From Methylococcaceae bacterium (GTDB taxonomy: Bacteria > Pseudomonadota > Gammaproteobacteria > Methylococcales > Methylomonadaceae), in NCBI GenBank assembly GCA_021647145.1, contig JAKIVF010000012.1, positions 1-43,508 on the forward strand: a DNA stretch of 43,508 nt. The letters run 5' to 3'. Positions 8,409 to 17,045 of the stretch are shown here, one piece after another. Below the pieces are notes generated by a model. It made no database searches. It was not told where the DNA came from and saw only the letters and a list, made by a program, of their open reading frames with translations. The position numbers and the translations under genes are program-made. Position 1 is the stretch's first letter; each line of letters opens with the position of its first letter.

Positions 8409-9773
8409 TTATTGAAATATGCGCCCCAGATCAAGAAAAACAGCAAAAAACATCAAAGACATGAGCATTAACATACCAACCTGTTGAAAATAAATCTGAA
8501 TTTTCTCAGATATAGGACTACCTTTAATGGCTTCAATCGCAAAAAACATTAAATGTCCGCCATCCAGAACAGGAACTGGTAAAAGATTTAATACTCCCAA
8601 ACTAATGCTCACAATAGCTAAAAATCTAAAGAAAGGCACTAATCCCATTTCTGCAGATTGCCCGGCATACTGAGCAATACTGATCGGACCACTTAAGTTC
8701 TCAGCAGATGCTTTACCTACCAGCATTTTCCACATCATTTTGACTGTATTAATCGAATAAAACCATGTTTTTTCAATGGCAGTCATTAATGCTTCTCCTA
8801 CTGGAAGAGAGTATTTAACCTGCAGCGAATCCAATAAATCTTTGGGAACTTCTACGCCTGCTCCAATTCGGCCAAAATCCTTTTCTTCATTTTTAACTCT
8901 TTCTGGAGTAATAACAACCGGTAAGCGAATACCGCCGTCCCTTTCTACCATTAATTGTATCGACTTTTCAGGGTGGCTTCTTACATATTCAACCCACATC
9001 ATCCAATCTATCATGGGTTCTTTGTTTGCAGAAATAATTAAATCCCCTGTTTGAAGCCCTGCTGCTTTTGCAGCCGAATTTTCTATTATTTTACCAATAA
9101 TAGGCCTTAAGGTCGGTGACCAAGGCTTCAAGCCCAGTTTTTCGTAAAAAATTTCAGGACTTTCTGAATCACCTTTTGTTAATTGAATAAAATGTGTTTG
9201 CTCTATTTCATCATTATTTTTCACAGAAACTTTAATTTCTTCATCACCCTGCATCGCTAATGAAAAAATTAAATTCATCGTTTCTGACCAAGTAGGCGCA
9301 TTCTCATCATTAACCTTAAGTATTTCTTCGCCTTCAGAAAAGCCAGCTTGTTCTGCTAATGTTCCCGACTCTATTGTCCCCACAATTGGCCGCATTCCTG
9401 TTTCACCAATAGTAAAAACTGCCCATAATAAAACCACTGCAAGTAATAAATTAAAAATGGGGCCAGCTGCAACTATTGCCGTCCGGGCTAACAAAGATTG
9501 TCGATTAAAGGCAAAAGGTAGATCTCCCTCTTTAACTTCTCCTTCCCTTTCGTCCACCATTTTTACATAACCACCTAAAGGAATTACTGATAAGACATAC
9601 TCTGTTGAGTCAGAATTTTTTTGATAGGACCAAATAACTTTTCCAAAACCAATTGAAAAGCGAATAACTTTAACACCTACCCTTCTTGCCACCCAAAAAT
9701 GCCCAAATTCATGAATAGCAACTAATAGCCCTATAGCAACAATAAAATAAAAGACAGTATATAAAATGTCCAT
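8409..9773 (-). CDS. rseP: Site-2 zinc protease RseP
   Basis: RseP is the inner-membrane S2P protease that cuts anti-sigma factors such as RseA to release sigma-E, and clears leftover signal peptides. The 454-residue protein has the zinc motif HEFGH (21-25) in the first membrane segment, two periplasmic PDZ-like domains (around 115-190 and 210-290), and the third ligand motif PVPVLDGGHL near residue 395 within the last hydrophobic segments. Its ATG overlaps the dxr stop (TAATG), so the two genes are probably translationally coupled. It is the last gene of the rpsB operon here. Confidence 0.95.
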   Translation of the reverse strand: MDILYTVFYFIVAIGLLVAIHEFGHFWVARRVGVKVIRFSIGFGKVIWSYQKNSDSTEYVLSVIPLGGYVKMVDEREGEVKEGDLPFAFNRQSLLARTAIVAAGPIFNLLLAVVLLWAVFTIGETGMRPIVGTIESGTLAEQAGFSEGEEILKVNDENAPTWSETMNLIFSLAMQGDEEIKVSVKNNDEIEQTHFIQLTKGDSESPEIFYEKLGLKPWSPTLRPIIGKIIENSAAKAAGLQTGDLIISANKEPMIDWMMWVEYVRSHPEKSIQLMVERDGGIRLPVVITPERVKNEEKDFGRIGAGVEVPKDLLDSLQVKYSLPVGEALMTAIEKTWFYSINTVKMMWKMLVGKASAENLSGPISIAQYAGQSAEMGLVPFFRFLAIVSISLGVLNLLPVPVLDGGHLMFFAIEAIKGSPISEKIQIYFQQVGMLMLMSLMFFAVFLDLGRIFQ

Positions 9774-10957
9774 TATAGACTCATCTCTTTAATTATTTGA
9801 TAAGACTGCTCTCTTGCCTGTTGGTCTGTTTTTAAAATGACCTCGAGAGTATCAGCTATATCCGCTGAAAATTTAGCCATACATTTTTCTATGATAACTG
9901 GAATGTCAGTAAACTTTATCCTTTCATTTAAAAATTCATCAACTGCGACTTCATTTGATGCATTGAGTACTGTTGGCATAATACCTCCAGCAACGATAGC
10001 TTCATAAGCTAATCTTAAACAGGGAAAACGTTCCAGATTCGGCTCTTCAAAATCCATTTGTCTCACCTTAAAAATATCAAGTGGTTTTACACCAGAATCA
10101 AATCGATCGGGCCAAGCCATGGCATGTGCAATAGGCACTCTCATATCAGGATTACCCATTTGAGCTAAAACAGAACCATCAACATAATCAACCATAGAAT
10201 GAATAATACTTTGTTTGTGAATAACAACTTGAATATCATCAGGGGATATATTAAATAATAAACAAGCTTCTATTAATTCCAGCCCCTTATTCATCATCGT
10301 TGCTGAATCAACAGAAATTTTACGTCCCATATCCCATTTTGGATGAGCAACTGCCCGCTCGACAGTAACATCATGCAATTCATCTATTGGAGTTTCTCTA
10401 AAGGGCCCGCCTGATGCGGTTAACAAGATACGTCTGGCTTGTTTTGCTGGCTCTCCTGCAACATACCCTGCTGGCATACATTGAAAAATTGCATTATGTT
10501 CACTATCTATAGGTAAAAGTTTTGCGCCTGACTGTTTAACTGCCTGCATAAAAATATCACCCGACATAACCAAGGCTTCTTTATTTGCCAACAATACTGT
10601 TTTACCCGCTTTAGCTGCTGCTAAACTAGGTAAAAGACCAGCAGCACCAACAATCGCAGCCATAACAGAATCTACTTCATTCAATGTTGACACAAACTCT
10701 AACGCTTTTACACCAGCCTTAACTTGAATGGTCGATAATTCTGATCCTTGAATTTTTTTCTTAAATTGCTCTGCTTTTTCCTCATCAACCACAACTACAT
10801 ATTCGGGTTTGTGTGAAACACATTGATCAAATAAAACCTCAATATTTGTATTTGCAGTTAATGCGACTACTTTGTATTGCTCAGGGTGTCGGCTAACAAC
10901 ATCTAACGTACTTACTCCAATTGACCCAGTCGCACCGAGAATACAAAGTCCTTTCAT
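9773..10957 (-). CDS. dxr: 1-deoxy-D-xylulose 5-phosphate reductoisomerase
   Basis: Dxr converts DXP to MEP with NADPH in the second step of the non-mevalonate isoprenoid pathway. The 394-residue protein (usual length) shows the dinucleotide loop GATGSIG (8-14), LANKEALV, the metal and substrate region DSEHNAIFQC, the flexible loop around SGGPFRE, and MNKGLELIEA. It starts within a 4-bp ATGA overlap with cdsA and ends overlapping the rseP start. With uppS upstream and ispD/ispF at 40-41 kb, four isoprenoid steps lie in this window. Confidence 0.97.
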   Translation of the reverse strand: MKGLCILGATGSIGVSTLDVVSRHPEQYKVVALTANTNIEVLFDQCVSHKPEYVVVVDEEKAEQFKKKIQGSELSTIQVKAGVKALEFVSTLNEVDSVMAAIVGAAGLLPSLAAAKAGKTVLLANKEALVMSGDIFMQAVKQSGAKLLPIDSEHNAIFQCMPAGYVAGEPAKQARRILLTASGGPFRETPIDELHDVTVERAVAHPKWDMGRKISVDSATMMNKGLELIEACLLFNISPDDIQVVIHKQSIIHSMVDYVDGSVLAQMGNPDMRVPIAHAMAWPDRFDSGVKPLDIFKVRQMDFEEPNLERFPCLRLAYEAIVAGGIMPTVLNASNEVAVDEFLNERIKFTDIPVIIEKCMAKFSADIADTLEVILKTDQQAREQSYQIIKEMSL

Positions 10958-11829
10958 GCAAATACACTCCGCCCAATAAGAATTACACCGGCATAGTAAA
11001 AAGGAATCGCTGCAATTACACTATCAGTACGATCTAATATGCCTCCATGTCCAGGAAGCAAAGTACCACTATCCTTTACTCCATTTCGACGCTTTACTAA
11101 ACTAAAAAACAAATCACCATAAATTGAAACTAAAACAGTCAATATAGAGAGCAAGATAAAATCCGCTGCAATCAAAAAAGGGTATCCGTAAGTTAAAACT
11201 AAAATAAGCCCCATCACTAATGCAGAGAGTAATGCACCATACATCCCCTCTATGGTTTTCCCTGGGCTAATGGTTGGTGCAAGTTTATTTTTACCCCATT
11301 TCATACCAGTAAAGTACGCAGAAATATCAGCAACCCATATAAGAGCAAGAAAATACATCACTGCCTCAGGACCATAAAATGCTCTTAGTCTTGTTAAAAA
11401 CATCCAGGCTGAAAATAAAACGAACAAGCCTAGAAATAACATATAGCGCTTTTTTATATCAATTCGTAGCAATTCTTCAGCTTGGTTTCTGATAAGAACC
11501 ATCATAAACACCCAAAATAATGTTGGCGCAATAACTAACCACTCAAGAAGACCAGAATATTCTTTAATTTCAGGATATTCAAATATAACAGCAAGTGTTT
11601 CTAAAATTTGCGTCCAAAAAGTAATGCCAAGCATAGGAATAATTAAAAGCAGAGTAAAAAGTATTTTACCTATCCCTGTGTGTATACCAGACAATTCTGT
11701 CCACTCCCACCCAGCAATTAAGACAATAATGCCAATAAATAAATAAAAATATAGTATTGGTAATAAAAAAATAGCTGAAATTGCTACTGCTGCAAGCACC
11801 ACTGCTGTTAATATGCGTTGAAATAACAT
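10954..11829 (-). CDS. cdsA: Phosphatidate cytidylyltransferase
   Basis: CdsA makes CDP-diacylglycerol from phosphatidate and CTP, the branch point for all phospholipids. The 291-residue protein is a string of hydrophobic helices from the N-terminus onward. It ends with the family signature region: SPGKTIEGMYGAL, then VKRRNGVKDSGTLLPGHGG followed by ILDRTDS, which includes the metal-binding Asp. Only 11 bp separate it from uppS, and the last four bases overlap dxr. Nothing unusual is seen. Confidence 0.95.
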   Translation of the reverse strand: MLFQRILTAVVLAAVAISAIFLLPILYFYLFIGIIVLIAGWEWTELSGIHTGIGKILFTLLLIIPMLGITFWTQILETLAVIFEYPEIKEYSGLLEWLVIAPTLFWVFMMVLIRNQAEELLRIDIKKRYMLFLGLFVLFSAWMFLTRLRAFYGPEAVMYFLALIWVADISAYFTGMKWGKNKLAPTISPGKTIEGMYGALLSALVMGLILVLTYGYPFLIAADFILLSILTVLVSIYGDLFFSLVKRRNGVKDSGTLLPGHGGILDRTDSVIAAIPFYYAGVILIGRSVFA

Positions 11830-11840
11830 TATTATTAGAG

Positions 11841-12596
11841 TTAATTAGGTTTTTGAGAATTATCGACTTGTTCACTAGTGCGGCCAAATCGTCTTTGTCT
11901 ACTTTTAAAACTACTTATTGCATCTAAAAATGCAACTTTATCAAAATCTGGCCATAAAGTTTCTGTAAAATAAAACTCTGTATAAGCTAATTGCCATAAT
12001 AAGAAATTACTTATTCGCTGTTCTCCCCCAGATCGAATAAATAAATCAGGCTCGGGCAAGTCTGATGTTGTCATATGTTGGCTAATTAATGACTCCGTAA
12101 TATCTTGAGCCTGCAGTTCACCACTTTCAATTTTTTTTGTAATCTTTAGAAAAGCTTGAGTAATATCCCAGTGCCCGCCATAATTAGCTGCAACAACAAG
12201 GTTTAAACCGGTATTATTTTCAGTCTGTTTTTCAGCTTGAACAATTCTGTTTTGTAATTTGTCTGAAAAAGCAGACTTATCGCCAATAATACGAAGTTTA
12301 ATATTATTTTTTTCTAATTTATCAATTTGGCTTTGAAGTGTACCTATAAACAATTCCATTAGCATTTGGACTTCTTTTTTAGGTCTTCGCCAATTTTCAC
12401 TACTAAATGCAAATAAAGATAAAACCTCTATCTCTTCCTCAACACAAAACTCGACAATTTTTTTTACGGTTTTAACACCCGCTCTATGCCCCATAATTCT
12501 CGGTAAAAACTTTGACTGGGCCCAGCGACCGTTTCCATCCATAATAATAGCAATATGTCGAGGATTACCATTTTTTGCCATTAAATCATTCATCAT
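11841..12596 (-). CDS. uppS: Undecaprenyl diphosphate synthase
   Basis: UppS is the cis-prenyltransferase that extends farnesyl diphosphate to the C55 carrier lipid for peptidoglycan and O-antigen. The 251-residue protein has the catalytic motif IIMDGNGRWA (Asp20), the LSLFAFSSENWRRP segment, and the C-terminal pyrophosphate-binding region DLFIRSGGEQRISNFLLWQ, all as in the family. The order frr-uppS-cdsA-dxr puts it ahead of dxr. In E. coli dxr comes before ispU (uppS). Confidence 0.96.
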   Translation of the reverse strand: MMNDLMAKNGNPRHIAIIMDGNGRWAQSKFLPRIMGHRAGVKTVKKIVEFCVEEEIEVLSLFAFSSENWRRPKKEVQMLMELFIGTLQSQIDKLEKNNIKLRIIGDKSAFSDKLQNRIVQAEKQTENNTGLNLVVAANYGGHWDITQAFLKITKKIESGELQAQDITESLISQHMTTSDLPEPDLFIRSGGEQRISNFLLWQLAYTEFYFTETLWPDFDKVAFLDAISSFKSRQRRFGRTSEQVDNSQKPN

Positions 12597-12612
12597 TACT
12601 ATTTAATAAAAA

Positions 12613-13170
12613 TCACATAGATAATAAATCTGCTTCTTTAGCTTCAAGAAACGTCTCTACTTCTTTAATGTATTTGTTGGTGATCTGCTGGATTTTTTCT
12701 TCTCCTGTATGTGCTTCATCTTCAGAAATCATTTTTTCTTTTAACGCTTCTTTAATTTCTGAATTAGCATCCCGTCGGATATTTCGAATCGCAACACGAC
12801 CTTGCTCAGCTTCGTTTTTTACCACCTTAACTAAATCTCGTCGACGTTCTTCTGTCAAAGGAGGCAAAGGAATGCGTATAACCAAGCCTTGAGTCGTTGG
12901 GTTTAAACCTAAATCAGAAGACATAATCGCCTTTTCAATAGCTTTAACCATATCCCTTTCCCAAGGAGTTACCTTTAATGTTCTAGAGTCCTCAACAGAA
13001 ACATTAGCTACCTGCGACAGGGCGGTATCTGCACCATAATAAGAAACCGTTATTTGATCTAATAAACTTGGATGAGCTCTTCCCGTTCTTATTTTAGTAA
13101 ATGCCTTTTGTAGTGATTCTACACTTTTACCCATTCTTACCGAAGCATCTTGTTCTATATCACTTATCAT
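12613..13170 (-). CDS. frr: Ribosome recycling factor
   Basis: Frr splits the post-termination ribosome together with EF-G. I place the start at ATG 13170 (MISDIEQDASVRM), giving 185 residues as in E. coli. A TTG six codons upstream (13188) is open, but an AGGA ribosome site lies just before the chosen ATG within the pyrH-frr junction. Conserved segments include KIRTGRAHPSLLD, VEDSRTLKVTPWE, and PLPPLTEERRRDLVK with IRRDAN. It sits 14 bp after the pyrH stop, in the usual order tsf-pyrH-frr. Confidence 0.96.
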   Translation of the reverse strand: MISDIEQDASVRMGKSVESLQKAFTKIRTGRAHPSLLDQITVSYYGADTALSQVANVSVEDSRTLKVTPWERDMVKAIEKAIMSSDLGLNPTTQGLVIRIPLPPLTEERRRDLVKVVKNEAEQGRVAIRNIRRDANSEIKEALKEKMISEDEAHTGEEKIQQITNKYIKEVETFLEAKEADLLSM

Positions 13171-13184
13171 TTCTTTTTCCTGGT

Positions 13185-13904
13185 TCAACCTTTTTCAATT
13201 AAAGACCCTAATTCTTCACCTTGCATCAGACGCATCACGGCACCAGGTTCAAAAATATTCATAATCCTCATTGGCAAATTATTATCTCTACACAAAACTA
13301 AAGCGGTTGCATCCATAACATTCAACCGCTGATCTAAAGCCTCATCATAAGTTAATTTTGAATAAAATTTTGCATTTTTATCCTTTTCAGGATCAGCCGA
13401 ATAAACGCCTTTCACTTTAGTTGCTTTTATCAACAATTCTGCATTAATTTCAATTGCTCTAAGACTCGCTGCTGTATCTGTTGTAAAAAAAGGATTACCT
13501 ATTCCTGCTGAAAAAATCACCACACGCCCCTTCTCCAAATGTCGGACAGCTTTTCGTCGAATATAATCTTCACAAACCTCATCAATCTTTAGAGCACTCA
13601 TCACTCTGGCTTGTAGTCCCTTCTTTTCAAGAGAATCCTGCATTGCCAGAGCATTTATGATTGTTGCCAGCATTCCCATTTGATCACTTGTCACACGATC
13701 CATACCTTGCGATGATTTTTCCGCACCTCTCAGTATATTACCTCCACCAATGACCAGTCCCACTTCTACGCCTGCTTCACACAAATCTTTTACTTCATTT
13801 TCTAGACGATTAACGATCGTTGCATCAAGACTACCCCCTGCTTCACTCATTAATGCCTCGCCACTTAGCTTAAGTAAAATTCGCTTACAGATCATTTTTG
13901 TCAT
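13185..13904 (-). CDS. pyrH: UMP kinase
   Basis: PyrH phosphorylates UMP to UDP and is the bacterial hexameric amino-acid-kinase-fold enzyme. The frame is open further upstream, but the start at ATG 13904 (MTKMICKRILLKLSGEAL) gives 239 residues, the normal length, and has a GGAT ribosome site nine bases ahead. The 42 extra upstream codons show no family resemblance. Motifs: LKLSGEALM phosphate loop, VIGGGNILRG, ISAGIGNPFFTTDTAA-like segment (FSAGIGNPFFTTDTAA) and MDATALVLCRDN. It lies between tsf and frr. Confidence 0.95.
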   Translation of the reverse strand: MTKMICKRILLKLSGEALMSEAGGSLDATIVNRLENEVKDLCEAGVEVGLVIGGGNILRGAEKSSQGMDRVTSDQMGMLATIINALAMQDSLEKKGLQARVMSALKIDEVCEDYIRRKAVRHLEKGRVVIFSAGIGNPFFTTDTAASLRAIEINAELLIKATKVKGVYSADPEKDKNAKFYSKLTYDEALDQRLNVMDATALVLCRDNNLPMRIMNIFEPGAVMRLMQGEELGSLIEKG

Positions 13905-14080
13905 TGATAAATATCCTATTAATAAGAATTTAAGGGGTAATTTATGTAAAAAATAGAATTTTAGCCAAGGATTAGCACTAAATCTAAGTGAGCCTCTAAA
14001 TTTGTGTTTATATTCAGTATCTATAAACACAAAGCATGAGGTAACGATTGTCTCAAAAAATAAAACTAGAGTTTAAAAAA

Positions 14081-14959
14081 TTATGCACTTGCCTGGGCTC
14101 TTACTTCTTCAGCAAAATCTACTTCTTCTTTTTCTATTCCTTCACCTACCTCAAAACGTGTAAATTGAATAATCGAATTATCTTTTGATTTTACTAATTG
14201 AGCAACAGTCATTTTATCATCTTTAATAAATGCTTGTCCTTCAAGTGTCACTTCTGCTAAGAATTTTTTAATTCTTCCTGCAATCATTTTTTCAATTATC
14301 TCTGGCTTCTTCCCACTTTCTAATGCTTGAGCTGTAAAAATATCCTTTTCTTTTTGGATTTCTTTCTCTTCCACCTGGTCAACAGATAAATAAGCAGGGT
14401 TACTTGCAGCAATATGCATAGCAATATCTTTACCTAATTCTTTATCATTTTTTGCTGTTTCAACAATAACAGCAATTTTTCCACCGTGAAGATAACTTGC
14501 TGTTCCCCCTTCAACATTTGAGTATCTAGCAAAACGTCTTACTGAAATATTTTCACCTACTTTGGCAATTAAGGCTCGGCGAGTAGCATCAACCGTTTCA
14601 CCCGTTGCTAACTTTATCTCAGCTAATTGCTCAATATTATCGACGGAAGAAGTTAACAATGCGTCAGATAAGCTATTTACAAAAGCAATAAAATCATCAC
14701 TTTTTACAACAAAATCGGTCTCACTATTGACCTCCACCATAACAACTGTTTTACCATCATCACTTCCTTTCAACCCAATCATTCCTTCAGCAGCGACTCG
14801 GCTTGCTTTTTTGTCAGCTTTTGCAAGTCCCGCCTTACGCATATTTTCAATGGCTAACTCCATGTCGCCATTTGCCTCAACTAGACTTTTTTTACATTCC
14901 ATCATTCCAGAGCCGGTTCTTTCTCTTAGTTCTTTAACCATTGCTGCCGTTACACTCAT
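14081..14959 (-). CDS. tsf: Elongation factor Ts
   Basis: EF-Ts exchanges GDP for GTP on EF-Tu. The 292-residue protein has the N-terminal UBA-like region (MSVTAAMVKELRERTGSGMM), the TDFV contact motif in NSETDFVVKSDDF (about 78-90), and the usual core and coiled-coil domains (LHGGKIAV, MHIAASNP). A strong ribosome site, GAGGAAAT, precedes ATG 14959. It is separated from rpsB by 143 bp holding a terminator-like hairpin, so its expression is likely partly set by read-through. Confidence 0.97.
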   Translation of the reverse strand: MSVTAAMVKELRERTGSGMMECKKSLVEANGDMELAIENMRKAGLAKADKKASRVAAEGMIGLKGSDDGKTVVMVEVNSETDFVVKSDDFIAFVNSLSDALLTSSVDNIEQLAEIKLATGETVDATRRALIAKVGENISVRRFARYSNVEGGTASYLHGGKIAVIVETAKNDKELGKDIAMHIAASNPAYLSVDQVEEKEIQKEKDIFTAQALESGKKPEIIEKMIAGRIKKFLAEVTLEGQAFIKDDKMTVAQLVKSKDNSIIQFTRFEVGEGIEKEEVDFAEEVRAQASA

Positions 14960-14983
14960 TTTTCTATTTCCTCAAATTCTTAA

Positions 14984-15023
14984 CTAAAAAAACGCCCCCA
15001 ATTAAATAATTAAAGGAGGCGTT
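14984..15023 (-). terminator. Terminator/attenuator between rpsB and tsf
   Basis: On the minus strand AAACGCCTCC pairs with GGGGGCGTTT (10 bp with one G-U) around a 15-base AT loop, followed directly by a run of T residues. This has the form of an intrinsic terminator. Because tsf follows with no other evident promoter, it probably acts as a partial terminator that lets ribosomal protein S2 be made in excess over EF-Ts. Confidence 0.75.
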
Positions 15024-15102
15024 TAATAAAGCTGTTTTTTCAACAACCTAATTTTAAAGTAATTTCAAACCATTTAGTCAAAACTAAATCAGCTTCAAAA
15101 TA

Positions 15103-15909
15103 TTAATTCTCTTCAGATGAAGTCTCTGCAGAGGGTGCTTCTTTTAACGGAGTTTCTTTTGAAGAAGCTTCTTCAGATGAAACTTCTTCAACGAAATCAT
15201 CTGATTTCGCTGATGCGGCTAATCCAGCTGATTTAGATTCTAGCACTGCTGCAGAAGCACTCTGGCAATATAATTTAATTGCACGAATTGAGTCATCATT
15301 CCCTGGAACAACGTAATCAATACCCTCAGGTGAATTATTAGAATCAACAATTCCTACAACTGGAATACCTAATTTTTGAGCTTCCCTAACTGCATTTTTT
15401 TCATACCCTACATCTAAAACAAAAAGTACATCAGGAGTACCACGCATTTCTTTAATTCCACCAAGACTGCGATCAAGCTTTATCATTTCGCGCTCCATTC
15501 CTAGCGCTTCTTTTTTATTAAACTTTTGGTGCATCGAACCATCTGCTTTCATTGCTTCTAGTTCTTTTAAACGTCTTATTGACTTTTTAATTGTTTTAAA
15601 ATTTGTCAACATACCACCTAGCCAACGATGGTTAACATAAGGCATTCCACAACGTATTGCCTCTTCTGCAACAGTTTTACGGGCCGCTTTTTTAGTTCCT
15701 ACAAACAGGATATTTCCTTTATTTGCAGTCATTTGACCTAAATAATTTAAAGCATCATTAAACAAAGGAAGCGTTTGTTCCAAGTCTATAATGTATATTT
15801 TGTTTCTTGCACCAAAAAGGTAAGAAGCCATCTTTGGATTCCAGTAACAAGTTTGGTGTCCAAAATGAACACCCGCTTCTAACATTTGACGCATTGACAC
15901 TGCTGCCAT
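15103..15909 (-). CDS. rpsB: Ribosomal protein S2
   Basis: S2 is a small-subunit protein that joins late and is needed for S1 binding. The 268-residue protein has the family segments MRQMLEAGVHFGHQ, HRWLGGMLTNFKTIK, and PDVLFVLDVGYEKNAVREA with GIPVVGIVDSN. After about residue 232 it carries a low-complexity Ser/Glu tail (EEVSSEEASSKETPLKEA and on), about 30 residues longer than a minimal S2. An AGGAG ribosome site precedes the ATG at 15909. It is the first gene of the operon that runs to rseP. Confidence 0.97.
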   Translation of the reverse strand: MAAVSMRQMLEAGVHFGHQTCYWNPKMASYLFGARNKIYIIDLEQTLPLFNDALNYLGQMTANKGNILFVGTKKAARKTVAEEAIRCGMPYVNHRWLGGMLTNFKTIKKSIRRLKELEAMKADGSMHQKFNKKEALGMEREMIKLDRSLGGIKEMRGTPDVLFVLDVGYEKNAVREAQKLGIPVVGIVDSNNSPEGIDYVVPGNDDSIRAIKLYCQSASAAVLESKSAGLAASAKSDDFVEEVSSEEASSKETPLKEAPSAETSSEEN

Positions 15910-16049
15910 TATTTTCTCCTAAGTAGTTGGGTCATTCATGGTGACCCTGGGTTACGCCTCCACCTATCCCGTTCTGACAACTGATTAAAAAAATTAATCA
16001 GCACCCTACCAGTCGTGTCGATAAGTGTGAGTATTAATACAAAAATGAA
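15910..16049 (-). promoter_or_regulatory. Structured rpsB leader (probable S2 autoregulatory site)
   Basis: The 140-base transcript region before rpsB holds two clear hairpins on the minus strand: an 8-bp stem CTGATTAA/TTAATCAG (15981-16001) and a stem GGGTCA/TGACCC (15929-15947). Between them is GGGATAGGTGGAGGCGTAACCC, whose ends GGG and CCC can also pair. In E. coli a conserved leader of this kind lets S2 repress its own operon, and the G-rich segment resembles my memory of that leader. The two hairpins are seen; the function is inferred. Confidence 0.6.
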
Positions 16050-16055
16050 CCTACT

Positions 16056-16084
16056 TTTATACCATATTTTTAGTTATATACCAA
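16056..16084 (-). promoter_or_regulatory. Probable rpsB operon promoter
   Basis: TTGGTA (16084-16079) and TATAAA (16061-16056) are separated by exactly 17 bp on the minus strand, a good sigma70 match. Transcription would start near 16049. The rest of the 371-bp divergent gap to map (16085-16280) is AT-rich. It must hold the map promoter, but I see no convincing one. Confidence 0.6.
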
Positions 16085-16280
16085 TTATTTTATTGCCATA
16101 CATCATTATATCTTATTCAGCTTTCATCTATTTCTTAAAGAACTGCCTTAAGCCATATTAAAGAAAAAGAGACAACTTTTTTCTATAAGTTATAAAATCT
16201 ATATTTAGATTGATACTATTCTTATAATTTTCATCATTTGTCATAATTAACCTTAAATACGAGCCACACTATTTTAATCT

Positions 16281-17045
16281 ATGAGCATCACCATTAAAAA
16301 CGAATCAGAAATTAATAAAATGCGGATTGCAGGAAAACTTGCGGCTGAAGTTTTAGAAATGATAAAACCCTTTGTTTTACCTGGTGTTACAACCAATGAG
16401 CTTGATCAAATTTGTCATGATTACATAGTAAGTGATCAACAAGCAATTCCTGCTCCTCTTAATTATCGTGGATTTCCTAAATCTATTTGTACCTCTGTTA
16501 ACCAAACCATTTGTCATGGCATTCCAAGTGAAAAGAGATTAAAAAAGGGAGATATTGTTAATATTGACATTACTGTTATTAAAGATGAATATCATGGAGA
16601 TACCAGTAAAATGTTTTGTGTGGGAAAAACAAGCCAACATGCTAACCGCCTAATAAATATCACACAGGAATGTTTATTTCTTGGTATAGAACAGGTTAAA
16701 CCTGGTGCTACATTTGGAGATATAGGGCATGCCATACAAAAGCATGCAGAATCAAACCGTTATTCTATAGTAAGAGAGTTTTGTGGTCATGGCATTGGTA
16801 AAAAATTCCATGAAGACCCTCATGTTATGCACTTTGGAAAAAAAGGAGAGGGTGAGGTTATTGAAGCAGGCATGATTTTCACTATCGAACCCATGCTTAA
16901 TATAGGTAAAAGACATATGAAGGTTTTAAAAGATGGCTGGACTGCCGTGACAAAGGATCGAAGCCTTTCTGCTCAATGGGAACATACAATTTTAGTCACA
17001 CCAGAGGGCCATGAAGTATTGACCCTGCGCCAGGAAGAAAAATGA
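16281..17045 (+). CDS. map: Methionine aminopeptidase type I
   Basis: Map removes the initiator methionine from new proteins. The 254-residue protein has all five metal ligands of the pita-bread fold (D96, D107, H170, E203, E234) and the catalytic histidine in TICHG (H79). It is divergent from rpsB, the common arrangement, and its TGA overlaps the glnD ATG (ATGA at 17042-17045), so the two are coupled. No clear Shine-Dalgarno sequence precedes ATG 16281. Confidence 0.96.
   Translation: MSITIKNESEINKMRIAGKLAAEVLEMIKPFVLPGVTTNELDQICHDYIVSDQQAIPAPLNYRGFPKSICTSVNQTICHGIPSEKRLKKGDIVNIDITVIKDEYHGDTSKMFCVGKTSQHANRLINITQECLFLGIEQVKPGATFGDIGHAIQKHAESNRYSIVREFCGHGIGKKFHEDPHVMHFGKKGEGEVIEAGMIFTIEPMLNIGKRHMKVLKDGWTAVTKDRSLSAQWEHTILVTPEGHEVLTLRQEEK

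Noticed and set aside
13171..13188. TTG start six codons upstream of frr
   Set aside because: The downstream ATG matches the universal MISDI start and has an AGGA ribosome site.
13905..14030. 42-codon upstream extension of pyrH
   Set aside because: The extension has no likeness to UMP kinases, and a ribosome site precedes the internal ATG that gives the normal length.
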